Shown here one piece after another: positions 26,325-34,873 of a DNA stretch of 64,000 nucleotides. Within the stretch, counting starts at the first letter, position 1. Every line of letters begins with the position of its first letter. The translations under genes were made by a program, and so were the position numbers. The notes under the pieces were generated by a model, which was given only the letters and a program-made list of their open reading frames with translations, was not told where the DNA came from and searched no databases. The stretch covers positions 248,001 to 312,000 of the forward strand of contig NZ_CABVIY010000010.1 in assembly GCF_902498195.1 (NCBI RefSeq), read 5' to 3'. This DNA is from Pseudomonas fluorescens. GTDB taxonomy: Bacteria > Pseudomonadota > Gammaproteobacteria > Pseudomonadales > Pseudomonadaceae.

Positions 26325-27755
26325 ATGACTGCTGAAATCTCCTACCTGCAAGATCTGCAGCATCCTCTGGCAGAACTCCAAAACCTCTTTGACGCGCAGC
26401 GTGCCGCCTACGCCGCCAACCCCCTGCCACCGGCCGCCCAGCGTCAGCAATGGCTCAAGGCGTTGCGTGACCTGCTGAGCAGCGAGCGTCAGGCCCTGAT
26501 TGACGCCATCAGCCAGGATTTCAGCCACCGCAGCGCCGATGAAACCCTGCTCGCCGAACTGATGCCCAGCCTGCACGGCATCCATTACGCGAGCCAGCAC
26601 CTCAAGGGCTGGATGCGTCCGTCACGGCGCAAGGTCGGCGTGGCCTTCCAGCCGGCCTCGGCCAAAGTGGTTTACCAGCCGCTGGGCGTGGTCGGGGTGA
26701 TCGTGCCCTGGAACTACCCGCTGTACCTGGCCGTCGGGCCGTTGGTGGGCGCGCTGTCGGCGGGCAACCGGGTGATGCTCAAGCTCAGCGAATCGACCCC
26801 CGCCACCGGCCTGCTGCTCAAGGCGCTGCTCGGGCGGATTTTCCCCGAGGACCTGGTGTGCGTCGTGCTGGGCGAGGCCGATGTCGGCGTGGCGTTTTCA
26901 AAACTGCGGTTCGATCACCTGCTGTTCACCGGGGCCACCAGCATCGGCAAACACGTGATGCGCGCGGCAGCGGAAAACCTGACGCCGGTCACCCTGGAGC
27001 TGGGCGGCAAGTCCCCGGCCATCGTGTCCCGCGACGTGCCGCTCAAGGATGCCGCCGAACGTATCGCGTTCGGCAAGACCCTCAACGCGGGCCAGACCTG
27101 CGTGGCCCCGGACTACGTGCTGGTGCCGGAAGACCGCGTAGGGTCGTTCGTCGAGGCCTACCGTCAGGCGGTACGAGGTTTTTTTCCTACGCTGGCCGAC
27201 AACCCGGACTACACCGCAATCATCAATGACCGACAACTGGCGAGACTCAACGGCTACGTCAGCGATGCCACCAGCAAAGGCGCGCTGTTGATCCCACTGT
27301 TCGAGCAAGGTCAGGGACGCCGCATGGGCCATAGTCTGCTGCTCAACGTCAGCGACGACATGACGGTCATGCAGGACGAAATCTTCGGCCCGCTGCTGCC
27401 GATCGTGCCGTACAAGGATCTTGATCAGGCCTTTGCCTACGTCAACCAGCGCCCTCGCCCACTGGCGCTGTATTACTTCGGCTACGACAAGCGCGAACAA
27501 CAGCGCGTACTTCACGAAACCCATTCCGGCGGCGTGTGCCTGAACGACACCCTGCTGCACGTCGCCCAGGACGACATGCCCTTCGGCGGAATCGGCGCCT
27601 CGGGCATGGGCCACTATCACGGCCACGAAGGCTTCCTGACCTTCAGCAAGGCCAAGGGCGTGCTGGTCAAGCAGCGCTTCAACGCGGCGAAATTGATCTA
27701 TCCACCGTACGGCAAGTCCATTCAGAAACTGATCCAGAAGCTGTTCATCCGCTAA
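26325..27755 (+). CDS. laoC: Aldehyde dehydrogenase LaoC (coniferyl-aldehyde-dehydrogenase type)
   Basis: A 476-residue NAD(P)-dependent aldehyde dehydrogenase. Catalytic residues are E225 in LELGGKS and C259 in GQTCVAPDY; the cofactor region includes PWNYPLYL and FTGATSIGKHV. By sequence it falls with coniferyl aldehyde dehydrogenases, but by locus it corresponds to P. aeruginosa LaoC, which oxidises long-chain aldehydes to fatty acids after LaoA. The C-terminal tail is hydrophobic/basic (LIYPPYGKSIQKLIQKLFIR), as in membrane-associated fatty aldehyde dehydrogenases. laoB starts 28 bases later. Confidence 0.87.
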   Translation: MTAEISYLQDLQHPLAELQNLFDAQRAAYAANPLPPAAQRQQWLKALRDLLSSERQALIDAISQDFSHRSADETLLAELMPSLHGIHYASQHLKGWMRPSRRKVGVAFQPASAKVVYQPLGVVGVIVPWNYPLYLAVGPLVGALSAGNRVMLKLSESTPATGLLLKALLGRIFPEDLVCVVLGEADVGVAFSKLRFDHLLFTGATSIGKHVMRAAAENLTPVTLELGGKSPAIVSRDVPLKDAAERIAFGKTLNAGQTCVAPDYVLVPEDRVGSFVEAYRQAVRGFFPTLADNPDYTAIINDRQLARLNGYVSDATSKGALLIPLFEQGQGRRMGHSLLLNVSDDMTVMQDEIFGPLLPIVPYKDLDQAFAYVNQRPRPLALYYFGYDKREQQRVLHETHSGGVCLNDTLLHVAQDDMPFGGIGASGMGHYHGHEGFLTFSKAKGVLVKQRFNAAKLIYPPYGKSIQKLIQKLFIR

Positions 27756-27783
27756 CGATCACTCTCCTCGGGTAATAACAATA

Positions 27784-28329
27784 ATGAGCCCAAGCCTGTC
27801 CGATACTCCCGCGCTGTCACGGCGCGGCCTGCTCAAATTCAGCCTGGGCGCCAGCGCCTTTCTCGCCACGGCCGGGTTGGGGGCCAGTCTCAGCGGTTGC
27901 TCGTCGAACATTCCGGCCAGCGGTTTCGCGACGCTGCGCAACGCCGACCTGCTGTTTCTGCGCGCACTGGTCCCGGTGATGCTCGACGGTGCGGTGGCCC
28001 TCGATCGGCTGCCAAGCGCGATCGAAGGCACCCTCAAAGGTCTGGATGAGAGCTTGAATCACTTGTCGCCGGAAATGCTCAAGTTGACCCGGCAATTGTT
28101 CGATGTGTTGGCGATGGCCGTGACCCGTGGACCGTTGACCGGCATTTGGGGCAGTTGGGAAAACGCCAGCGCCGGCGATATCCGGCACTTTCTGGCCCGC
28201 TGGGAGGACAGCTCGCTGAGCCTGCTGCGCATGGGCCATAGCTCATTGCTGCAACTGGTGATGATGGCCTGGTACGGACGCAGGGAATCCTGGGCGCATT
28301 GCGGCTATCCCGGGCCGCCAAGTGTTTGA
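27784..28329 (+). CDS. laoB: LaoB-like protein with twin-arginine and lipobox signal
   Basis: A 181-residue protein of unknown biochemical role. The N-terminus has a Tat motif S-R13-R14-G-L-L-K, a hydrophobic core, and a lipobox LSGC with C39, predicting a Tat-exported lipoprotein. The rest is helical without recognised catalytic motifs and resembles the small accessory subunits of membrane-bound GMC dehydrogenases such as the gluconate 2-dehydrogenase gamma subunit. It lies between laoC and laoA and is separated from laoA by a REPIN. Confidence 0.82.
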   Translation: MSPSLSDTPALSRRGLLKFSLGASAFLATAGLGASLSGCSSNIPASGFATLRNADLLFLRALVPVMLDGAVALDRLPSAIEGTLKGLDESLNHLSPEMLKLTRQLFDVLAMAVTRGPLTGIWGSWENASAGDIRHFLARWEDSSLSLLRMGHSSLLQLVMMAWYGRRESWAHCGYPGPPSV

Positions 28330-28344
28330 GACCGTGTCGCCCCA

Positions 28345-28409
28345 TTCGCGAGCAAGCCCGCTCCCACAAAGGGCAACGCGATCCCCTGTGGGAGCGGGCT
28401 TGCTCGCAA
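28345..28409. repeat. REPIN inside the lao gene cluster
   Basis: Inverted REP copies at about 28345-28367 and 28388-28409 (the second ends TCGCAA rather than TCGCGAA). It separates laoB from laoA within one operon, unlike most others here, which sit at operon ends. Confidence 0.88.
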
Positions 28410-28464
28410 AGGCGATTTCATTAACACCACTGCATCCAAACCATAACAACAAGAGAACCCAACG

Positions 28465-30060
28465 ATGCCCGTACCCGACCCGTTCCGCGAAGGCATGGCC
28501 CGTGGCTGGAAAACCCATGACGGCTCGCAACTGACCCAGGACCTGACCCTCGAAGCCGACGTGGCGATCATCGGCAGCGGCGCGGGTGGCGGGACCACGG
28601 CCGAAATCCTCAGCGCGGCAGGCTACAAGGTGCTGCTGATCGAGGAAGGTCCGCTCAAGACCAGCAGCGATTTCAAGCTGCTGGAGGATCAGGCCTACAC
28701 CAGCCTCTACCAGGAAGGCATCGGCCGCATGAGCAAGGACGGCGCGATCACCATCCTCCAGGGCCGGGCCGTGGGCGGCACCACATTGATCAACTGGACC
28801 TCCAGTTTCCGCACGCCACAACCGACCCTGGAACACTGGGCCAGCGAACACAATGTGAAGGGCCACAGCCCGACCGACATGGCGCCCTGGTTCGAAAAAA
28901 TGGAACAGCGCCTGGGCGTCGCGCCGTGGAGGGTGCCGCCCAACGCCAACAACGATGTGATCCGCAAGGGCTGTGAAAAGCTCGGCTACAGCTGGCACGT
29001 GATCCCGCGCAACGTGCGCGGCTGCTGGAACCTGGGCTACTGCGGCATGGGCTGCCCGACCAACGCCAAGCAGTCGATGATGGTCACCACCATTCCCGCC
29101 ACCCTGGAAAAAGGTGGCGAACTGCTCTACCTGGCCCGCGCTGAAAAACTCCTGATCAACGGTGACAAAGTCACCGGCTTGCAATGCCTGGCGATGGACG
29201 AACGCTGCGTGGAGCCCAGCGGCCGCCGCATTACAGTCAAGGCCCGGCATTACGTGCTGGCCGGCGGCGGGATCAACAGCCCGGCGTTGTTGCTGCGTTC
29301 CGACGCACCTGATCCGCACAAACGCTTGGGCAAACGGACGTTCCTGCACCTGGTGAACATGTCCGCCGGGCTGTTCGACGAGGTGATCAACCCGTTCTAC
29401 GGAGCGCCGCAGTCGATCTATTCCGACCATTTCCAATGGCAGGACGGCACCACCGGCAAAATGGCCTACAAACTGGAGGTGCCACCCCTGCACCCGGCGT
29501 TGGCGGCGACGCTGCTCGGAGGTTTCGGACAGGACAACGCGCATCACATGGCCAACCTGCCGCACACCCACGCCATGCTGGCACTGCTGCGCGACGGGTT
29601 CCATCCGGACAGCCCCGGCGGCAGCGTCGAGTTGCGCGGGGACGGCACGCCGGTTCTCGATTACCAGGTTTCACCTTATGCCTGGGATGGATTGCGCCGG
29701 GCGTTTCACAGCATGGCCGAGATCCAGTTCGCCGGTGGCGCCCGAGCCGTGATGCCGATGCACGCCGATGCGCGCTATGTGAAAACCCTGGGCGAGGCAC
29801 GCACGCTGATCGACGGCCTGAGCCTTGAGTTGTACCGCACGCGCCTCGGCAGCGCCCATGTGATGGGTGGCTGTGCCATGGGCGAAGACCCGAAAAACGC
29901 CGTGGCCGACAGCCTCGGCCGCCATCATCAACTGGGCAATCTGTCGATCCACGACGGTTCGTTGTTCCCCACCAGCATTGGCGCAAACCCGCAGTTGTCG
30001 GTCTACGGCCTGACGGCGCAACTGGCCACTTCCCTCGCCGAACGTTTAAAAAACCCATGA
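28465..30060 (+). CDS. laoA: GMC-family FAD alcohol dehydrogenase LaoA
   Basis: A 531-residue glucose-methanol-choline oxidoreductase. The FAD-binding GSGAGGGTTAE is at residues 37-47, followed by LLIEEG; GRAVGGTTLINWT is the second flavin motif; the C-terminal GMC domain has HVMGGCAMGEDP and IGANPQLSVYGLT. No signal peptide is present, so it is cytoplasmic or carried to the membrane by a partner such as LaoB. In P. aeruginosa LaoA oxidises long-chain alcohols from SDS and alkane degradation. A Cys-rich segment (RGCWNLGYCGMGCPTNAKQS) typical of membrane GMC enzymes is present. Confidence 0.88.
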   Translation: MPVPDPFREGMARGWKTHDGSQLTQDLTLEADVAIIGSGAGGGTTAEILSAAGYKVLLIEEGPLKTSSDFKLLEDQAYTSLYQEGIGRMSKDGAITILQGRAVGGTTLINWTSSFRTPQPTLEHWASEHNVKGHSPTDMAPWFEKMEQRLGVAPWRVPPNANNDVIRKGCEKLGYSWHVIPRNVRGCWNLGYCGMGCPTNAKQSMMVTTIPATLEKGGELLYLARAEKLLINGDKVTGLQCLAMDERCVEPSGRRITVKARHYVLAGGGINSPALLLRSDAPDPHKRLGKRTFLHLVNMSAGLFDEVINPFYGAPQSIYSDHFQWQDGTTGKMAYKLEVPPLHPALAATLLGGFGQDNAHHMANLPHTHAMLALLRDGFHPDSPGGSVELRGDGTPVLDYQVSPYAWDGLRRAFHSMAEIQFAGGARAVMPMHADARYVKTLGEARTLIDGLSLELYRTRLGSAHVMGGCAMGEDPKNAVADSLGRHHQLGNLSIHDGSLFPTSIGANPQLSVYGLTAQLATSLAERLKNP

Positions 30061-30175
30061 AAACGACGAACATTCCCATCGTCTATAGTGCTTTCTTACC
30101 CAACAGGCGACTTGGCCGACCGGTAAGGCTGCGATACCATCCGACTCCCCAACGCACTCCCGCCAGGACGACGCG

Positions 30176-30655
30176 ATGAACCGAGTGTTGTACCCAGGTA
30201 CCTTCGACCCTATTACCAAGGGCCACGGCGATCTGGTCGAACGCGCCTCGCGCCTGTTCGATCACGTGATCATTGCCGTTGCCGCCAGCCCCAAGAAAAA
30301 CCCGTTGTTTCCCCTGGAACAACGTGTGGAGCTGGCCCGCGAGGTCACTAAACATTTGCCGAACGTTGAAGTCGTCGGCTTCTCGACTCTGCTGGCGCAC
30401 TTCGCCAAAGAGCAGAACGCCAACGTGTTCCTGCGTGGCTTGCGCGCGGTGTCGGACTTCGAATACGAGTTCCAGCTGGCCAACATGAACCGGCAACTGG
30501 CCCCGGATGTGGAAAGCCTGTTTCTTACCCCGTCCGAGCGTTATTCGTTCATTTCCTCGACGCTGGTACGTGAAATTGCAGCCCTGGGCGGCGATATCAC
30601 CAAGTTCGTGCACCCTGCGGTGGCGGATGCCCTGACCCAACGCTTCAAAAAGTAG
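30176..30655 (+). CDS. coaD: Phosphopantetheine adenylyltransferase CoaD
   Basis: Adenylates 4'-phosphopantetheine in coenzyme A synthesis. The 159-residue protein has the nucleotidyltransferase motif YPGTFDPITKGHGDL (TxGH) and the C-terminal SFISSTLVREIA. Its TAG stop (30653-30655) is formed by the first bases of a REP element, so the element abuts or overlaps the coding end. A TATAGT box at 30084-30089 may be part of its promoter. Confidence 0.97.
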   Translation: MNRVLYPGTFDPITKGHGDLVERASRLFDHVIIAVAASPKKNPLFPLEQRVELAREVTKHLPNVEVVGFSTLLAHFAKEQNANVFLRGLRAVSDFEYEFQLANMNRQLAPDVESLFLTPSERYSFISSTLVREIAALGGDITKFVHPAVADALTQRFKK

Positions 30656-30676
30656 GAGCTGCCGCAGGCTGCGATC
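30653..30676. repeat. Single REP, TAGGAGCTGCCGCAGGCTG type, overlapping coaD stop
   Basis: TAGGAGCTGCCGCAGGCTGC begins with the coaD stop codon. No inverted partner is found nearby, so it is a solitary element. Confidence 0.85.
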
Positions 30677-30816
30677 TTCTGATCTTGCTTTTGATCCAGA
30701 TCCAGCTTGCCACTCAGCCTGCCCTTGATCTCACCCGCGTGCACTGCAGGCGCCAATGCGGCACAATTGCGCATTGATTTATTGCGCCCGGGCCTGCCGC
30801 CCCGGCTGGAGTTAGC

Positions 30817-31068
30817 ATGTCCCTGATCATCACCGACGATTGCATCAACTGCGACGTCTGCGAACCCGAGTGCCCGAACGCCGCCATTTCCCAGGGTGAA
30901 GAGATCTACGTGATCGACCCTAACCTGTGCACACAGTGTGTCGGCCACTACGACGAACCGCAGTGCCAGCAGGTCTGCCCGGTGGATTGCATTCCGCTGG
31001 ACGAAGCCCATCCGGAGACTGAAGAGCAGTTGATGGAGAAGTACCGGAAGATTACCGGCAAGGCTTGA
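30817..31068 (+). CDS. 2[4Fe-4S] ferredoxin, YfhL / Allochromatium type
   Basis: An 83-residue ferredoxin. The first cluster motif is C-x2-C-x2-C-x3-CP in CINCDVCEPECP; the second is C-x2-C-x8-C-x3-CP in CTQCVGHYDEPQCQQVCP. The 8-residue insertion in the second motif and the C-terminal extension of about 25 residues are the marks of the Allochromatium vinosum-type ferredoxins, which have very low potentials. It is a cytoplasmic electron carrier; the partner is unknown. It is a single gene followed by a REPIN. Confidence 0.94.
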   Translation: MSLIITDDCINCDVCEPECPNAAISQGEEIYVIDPNLCTQCVGHYDEPQCQQVCPVDCIPLDEAHPETEEQLMEKYRKITGKA

Positions 31069-31100
31069 TCCGTTAGTTTTGTAGCGTTCTCAAGGGCCTC

Positions 31101-31175
31101 TTCGCGAGCAAGCCCGCTCCCACACCGGATCTGCGTCGTAAACAGATTCCCTGTGGGAGCGGGCTTGCTCGCGAA
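31101..31175. repeat. REPIN, GTGGGAGCGGGCTTGCTCG type
   Basis: Inverted copies at 31101-31122 and about 31153-31175, between the ferredoxin gene and the convergent small exported protein. Confidence 0.9.
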
Positions 31176-31208
31176 GGCGTCATTGGCATCGCAGAAAATC
31201 CGACTGAC

Positions 31209-31529
31209 TCACTCTGTCTGCTCAAACCCCTCCCCGACGCACCCCAGGCATCGCACGAACGCCGCTTTCGCCGGGTCGACCACCAGAGCCTGCCCCGCAT
31301 CCCCCACGCCGCCGCCAAGCGCGGTAAAGGGCAACGACACCACAAACACCCCCGCACCGATCACCGTCGCCACGACCAGCAACGGACGGGCAATCAGCAG
31401 GTCACCGATCATGGCGTACGCGGGCGGATTCTGAATGGTGTAAAGCGGATCGCCGCTGCCACTGCTGGCAACGGCTGAAGTGCCGACGCTCAGCAACAAG
31501 GTGGCGGCGAGGGTTCGAAACAGCTTCAT
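31209..31529 (-). CDS. Small exported membrane-associated protein, function unknown
   Basis: A 106-residue protein starting at 31529 (MKLFRTLAATLLLS). It has a signal peptide cleaved near AVAS (about residue 21), a second hydrophobic span (about residues 44-72) and a short C-terminus with two cysteines (VRCLGCVGEGFEQTE). I do not recognise the family with certainty; similar pseudomonad proteins are sometimes labelled multidrug transporter without evidence. It sits 53 bases downstream of mutM on the same strand. Confidence 0.7.
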   Translation of the reverse strand: MKLFRTLAATLLLSVGTSAVASSGSGDPLYTIQNPPAYAMIGDLLIARPLLVVATVIGAGVFVVSLPFTALGGGVGDAGQALVVDPAKAAFVRCLGCVGEGFEQTE

Positions 31530-31582
31530 GGCACGGTCCTTCGGCGAGACAGTCAGAACACTGACTATAGACCGTCGGCGTT

Positions 31583-32395
31583 TCAGCTCTGGCAGCGCGG
31601 GCAAAAGACGCTGGCGCGCTGCCCGAGCTTCACTTCCCGCAATTCCGTGCCGCAGACCTTGCAAGGCTCGGCACCGCGGCCATACACGAACAGTTCCTGC
31701 TGGAAGTAGCCTGGCTGGCCGTCACCCCCGATAAAATCGCGCAACGTGGTACCGCCGCGCTCGATGGCGGCCGCCAGGATGCGTTTGATCTCGATCGCCA
31801 GCTTCAGGTAACGCGCGCGGGAAATGCCCTTGGCTTCGCGACGCGGATCGATACCGGCGGCGAACAACGCTTCGGTCGCGTAGATGTTGCCCACGCCCAC
31901 CACCACCGCGTTGTCCATGATGAACGGCTTGACCGCCATCGAGCGCCCACGGGACAGCTGGAACAAGCGCTCGCCATCGAACAGGTCGGTCAGCGGCTCC
32001 GGCCCCAGGCGAATCAATAATTCGTGGTTGAGCGGGTCGAGGCTCCAGAGCATCGCGCCAAACCGGCGCGGGTCGGTATAACGCAGGGCCAGGCCTGACT
32101 CCAGCTCGATGTCCACATGCTCGTGCTTGGCGGCCGGCAGACCGGCTTCCACCAGGCGCAAATTGCCCGACATGCCCAGGTGACTGATCAAGGTGCCGAC
32201 TTCAGCGTTGATCAGCAGGTACTTGGCGCGACGTTCCACCAGCACGATGCGCTGGCCCGACAGGCGCACATCGAGGTCTTCGGGAATCGGCCATCGCAAG
32301 CGCCGGTCACGCACGATCACCCGGCTGACGCGCTGGCCTTCCAGGTGCGGGGCAATGCCGCGGCGGGTGGTTTCGACTTCTGGCAGTTCAGGCAT
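31583..32395 (-). CDS. mutM: Formamidopyrimidine-DNA glycosylase MutM (Fpg)
   Basis: Bifunctional glycosylase/AP lyase removing 8-oxoguanine and other oxidised purines. The N-terminal PELPEVETTRRG provides the catalytic proline P2 and E3 once Met is removed; the helix-two-turn-helix lies around NIYATEALFAAGIDPRR; the C-terminal zinc finger has C-x2-C in CKVCGTEL and C-x2-C in CPRCQS. The 270-residue length is standard. The HDOD gene lies 54 bases upstream on the same strand. Confidence 0.97.
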   Translation of the reverse strand: MPELPEVETTRRGIAPHLEGQRVSRVIVRDRRLRWPIPEDLDVRLSGQRIVLVERRAKYLLINAEVGTLISHLGMSGNLRLVEAGLPAAKHEHVDIELESGLALRYTDPRRFGAMLWSLDPLNHELLIRLGPEPLTDLFDGERLFQLSRGRSMAVKPFIMDNAVVVGVGNIYATEALFAAGIDPRREAKGISRARYLKLAIEIKRILAAAIERGGTTLRDFIGGDGQPGYFQQELFVYGRGAEPCKVCGTELREVKLGQRASVFCPRCQS

Positions 32396-32449
32396 GAAGG
32401 TTCTCGAATCTGCAGCTGGAATCGCTCGAAAAAGAAGCCGGTCCGGGAC

Positions 32450-33319
32450 TCAGCGATGCGTGCCGAGGTCGCGGATCGTCTGCTTGAGGGTTTCGAAATC
32501 GTAATCCGAGAGGCCGACGTAATCGAGTACCAGCGGCCCGATGCTCTCCCATTCATGGTCTTCGGTCTGGTTGCCCAACACCCGGTAGGACGCACAAATG
32601 TGCTCGGCCATCTTCAGGATCGCCAGCAGGTTCTTCAGTGAGCTGTTGCGCGAGGTCTCATCGCTGAAGATCGCCAGGGCGTTGTGGTGATTGGCGATCG
32701 CGGCGGTGACATGGTCCGGCAGGCGCCAGGACTTGGCCGTGTAATAGCCAACCACGGCGTGGTTGGTGTTGAACACCTGGTTCTCGGTGTCCACCACCCG
32801 GCAATCGGGACCGGCGTTGGCGTAGGCCTGCTCCAGCACCGTCATGTAGTCGGGGAAACGCTGGAGCATCAGCGGCACGCCACAGTCGTGGAACAGACCC
32901 AGGGCATACGCTTCGTCGCCGGCCTGGACACCGATGCGCTTGGCCAGGGTCAGGCAGGTCATCGCCACGTCCTGCGCGGTGTCCCAGAAACGGTTCAAGG
33001 TGACGATGGTGTCGTCGTTCATCTCGCCCTTGATCGACTGCGCATTGATCAGGTTGATGATCGAACGGCTGCCCAGCAGGTTCACTGCGCGCTGGATCGA
33101 AGCGATTTTGTTGGTCAGACCGTAATACGGCGAGTTGACGATTTTCAGCAGGGAACCGGAAAGCCCCGGGTCCTGGGAAATCAGCTTGGCGATCACTTCC
33201 AGATCCGGGTCGGGCATGTACTGCTCCATCTGCAGATCCACCATGATCTGCGGTTGGGCCGGCACGCTGATGCCTTGCAGGGATTGTTGGATCTGTTCGG
33301 GAGTCAACTCTTGGGACAT
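32450..33319 (-). CDS. HDOD domain regulatory protein
   Basis: A 289-residue protein consisting essentially of one HDOD domain, a relative of HD phosphohydrolases that usually lacks catalysis and acts in signalling. I take the start at 33319 (MSQELTPEQIQQSL). Visible features are ISQDPGLSGSLLKIVNSPYYG, the conserved INLINAQ region, a remnant HD in GLFHDCGVPLML and IANHHNA. No receiver, GGDEF or EAL domain is attached. It may share a transcript with mutM. Confidence 0.88.
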   Translation of the reverse strand: MSQELTPEQIQQSLQGISVPAQPQIMVDLQMEQYMPDPDLEVIAKLISQDPGLSGSLLKIVNSPYYGLTNKIASIQRAVNLLGSRSIINLINAQSIKGEMNDDTIVTLNRFWDTAQDVAMTCLTLAKRIGVQAGDEAYALGLFHDCGVPLMLQRFPDYMTVLEQAYANAGPDCRVVDTENQVFNTNHAVVGYYTAKSWRLPDHVTAAIANHHNALAIFSDETSRNSSLKNLLAILKMAEHICASYRVLGNQTEDHEWESIGPLVLDYVGLSDYDFETLKQTIRDLGTHR

Positions 33320-33498
33320 ATGTACACACTCTGGGCCAGACGCGGATTCTAGCCGCATTAAGGTTGGATCCGAAACCTTGGCGGGCCTATCGGTTGAAGT
33401 TTCATCCAAGTTCGGGCCTGAGTCACCGCATGTCCATCCGCCGCGCCGAGGCCTTGCGCAACGCGCTATACTCCCGCTCTTTTTTCCGGAGCGACGTC

Positions 33499-34695
33499 AT
33501 GTCCCTGCCTAGCCTGCGCCTCAAAGCCAACGCCGACCGCCGTCTGCGCAACGGTCACTTGTGGGTCTATAGCAACGAAATCGATGTAGCGGCGACCCCT
33601 TTGCACGGTTTCAAGGCCGGCGACCAGGCGATCCTCGAAGCCGCCGGCGGCAAGCCGTTGGGCATCGTCGCCATGAGCCCGAACAACCTGATCTGCGCTC
33701 GCCTGCTGTCGCGCGACATCAAGCTGCCGCTGGACAAGTCGCTGCTGGTGCACCGCCTGAACGTGGCCCTGTCGCTGCGCGATCGCCTGTTCGACAAGCC
33801 GTTCTATCGACTGGTCTACGGCGATTCCGACCTGCTGCCGGGCCTGGTGGTCGACCGTTTCGGCGACATCCTCGTTGTGCAGATCGCTTCGGCGACCATG
33901 GAAGCCCACAAGGATGACGTGATCGCGGCGTTGACCCAAGTGCTCAAGCCAAGCGGCATTCTGTTCAAGAACGACTCCGCCGCCCGTGACGCCGAAGGCC
34001 TCAACCGCTACGTCGAAACCGTGTTCGGCCTGGTGCCGGAGTGGGTCGCGCTGGAAGAGAACGGCGTGAAGTTCGAAGCCCCGGTCATCCAGGGCCAGAA
34101 AACCGGCTGGTTCTACGACCACCGCATGAACCGCGCGCGCCTGGCACCGTACGCCAAGGGCAAACGCGTCCTGGACCTGTACAGCTACATCGGCGGCTGG
34201 GGCGTGCAAGCCGCAGCGTTCGGCGCCAGCGAAGTGTTCTGCGTCGATGCCTCGGCCTTCGCCCTCGACGGCGTCGAGCGTAACGCCGCACTGAACGGCT
34301 TCGCCGAGAAAATGACCTGCATCGAAGGCGACGTGTTCGAAGCCCTGAAGGAGCTGAAAGCCAGCGAAGAACGTTTCGACGTGATCGTGGCCGACCCGCC
34401 CGCCTTCATCAAACGCAAGAAAGACATGAAAAACGGCGAAGGCGCCTACCGCCGCCTGAACGAGCAAGCCATGCGCCTGCTCAGCAAGGACGGCATCCTG
34501 GTCAGCGCCTCCTGCTCGATGCACCTGCCGGAAGACGACCTGCAAAACATCCTGCTGACCAGCGCCCGCCACCTGGACCGCAACATCCAGATGCTCGAAC
34601 GCGGGGGCCAGGGCCCGGATCATCCGGTGCATCCGGCGATTGCCGAGACGCGTTACATCAAGAGCATTACTTGCCGGTTGTTGCCGAATAGCTAA
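33499..34695 (+). CDS. RlmI-type 23S rRNA (cytosine-C5) methyltransferase
   Basis: A 398-residue class I SAM-dependent methyltransferase with an N-terminal PUA RNA-binding domain (about residues 1-75) and a catalytic domain. The SAM site is VLDLYSYIGGWGVQAAAFGA; the motif IV region is VIVADPPAFIKRKKDMKNGEGAYRRLN and the catalytic SCS follows in LVSASCSMHLPED. The start at 33499 follows a CGGAG site; the frame runs further upstream without homology. Homologous architecture to E. coli RlmI (m5C1962); the exact site modified here is not proven. Confidence 0.88.
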   Translation: MSLPSLRLKANADRRLRNGHLWVYSNEIDVAATPLHGFKAGDQAILEAAGGKPLGIVAMSPNNLICARLLSRDIKLPLDKSLLVHRLNVALSLRDRLFDKPFYRLVYGDSDLLPGLVVDRFGDILVVQIASATMEAHKDDVIAALTQVLKPSGILFKNDSAARDAEGLNRYVETVFGLVPEWVALEENGVKFEAPVIQGQKTGWFYDHRMNRARLAPYAKGKRVLDLYSYIGGWGVQAAAFGASEVFCVDASAFALDGVERNAALNGFAEKMTCIEGDVFEALKELKASEERFDVIVADPPAFIKRKKDMKNGEGAYRRLNEQAMRLLSKDGILVSASCSMHLPEDDLQNILLTSARHLDRNIQMLERGGQGPDHPVHPAIAETRYIKSITCRLLPNS

Positions 34696-34709
34696 CAACC
34701 CACAACCTC

Positions 34710-34733
34710 TGTAGGAGCGAGCTTGCTCCTACA
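34710..34733. repeat. Short palindrome, TGTAGGAGCGAGCTTGCTCC type
   Basis: A near-perfect 24-base palindrome with a third REP flavour (TGTAGGAGC...GCTCCTACA). A partial copy follows at 34743-34753. It lies just after the methyltransferase gene and could also act as a terminator hairpin. Confidence 0.7.
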
Positions 34734-34873
34734 GGGTTATTTCCTACAGGAGCAACCTGCATCAAGACAGGAAGCGCCCTACAGCACTTCTGATTGAATT
34801 CCCTGCGTCCCAGACTAGTATCGGTTTCTGGTTTCAAGCATGAATGCTTGATCACTCCGGAAAACAAAAAAGA

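Noticed and set aside
27784..28329. laoB as a broken gene because it ends shortly before a REPIN
   Set aside because: The frame is complete with signal, body and stop, and its size agrees with small accessory proteins of such clusters.
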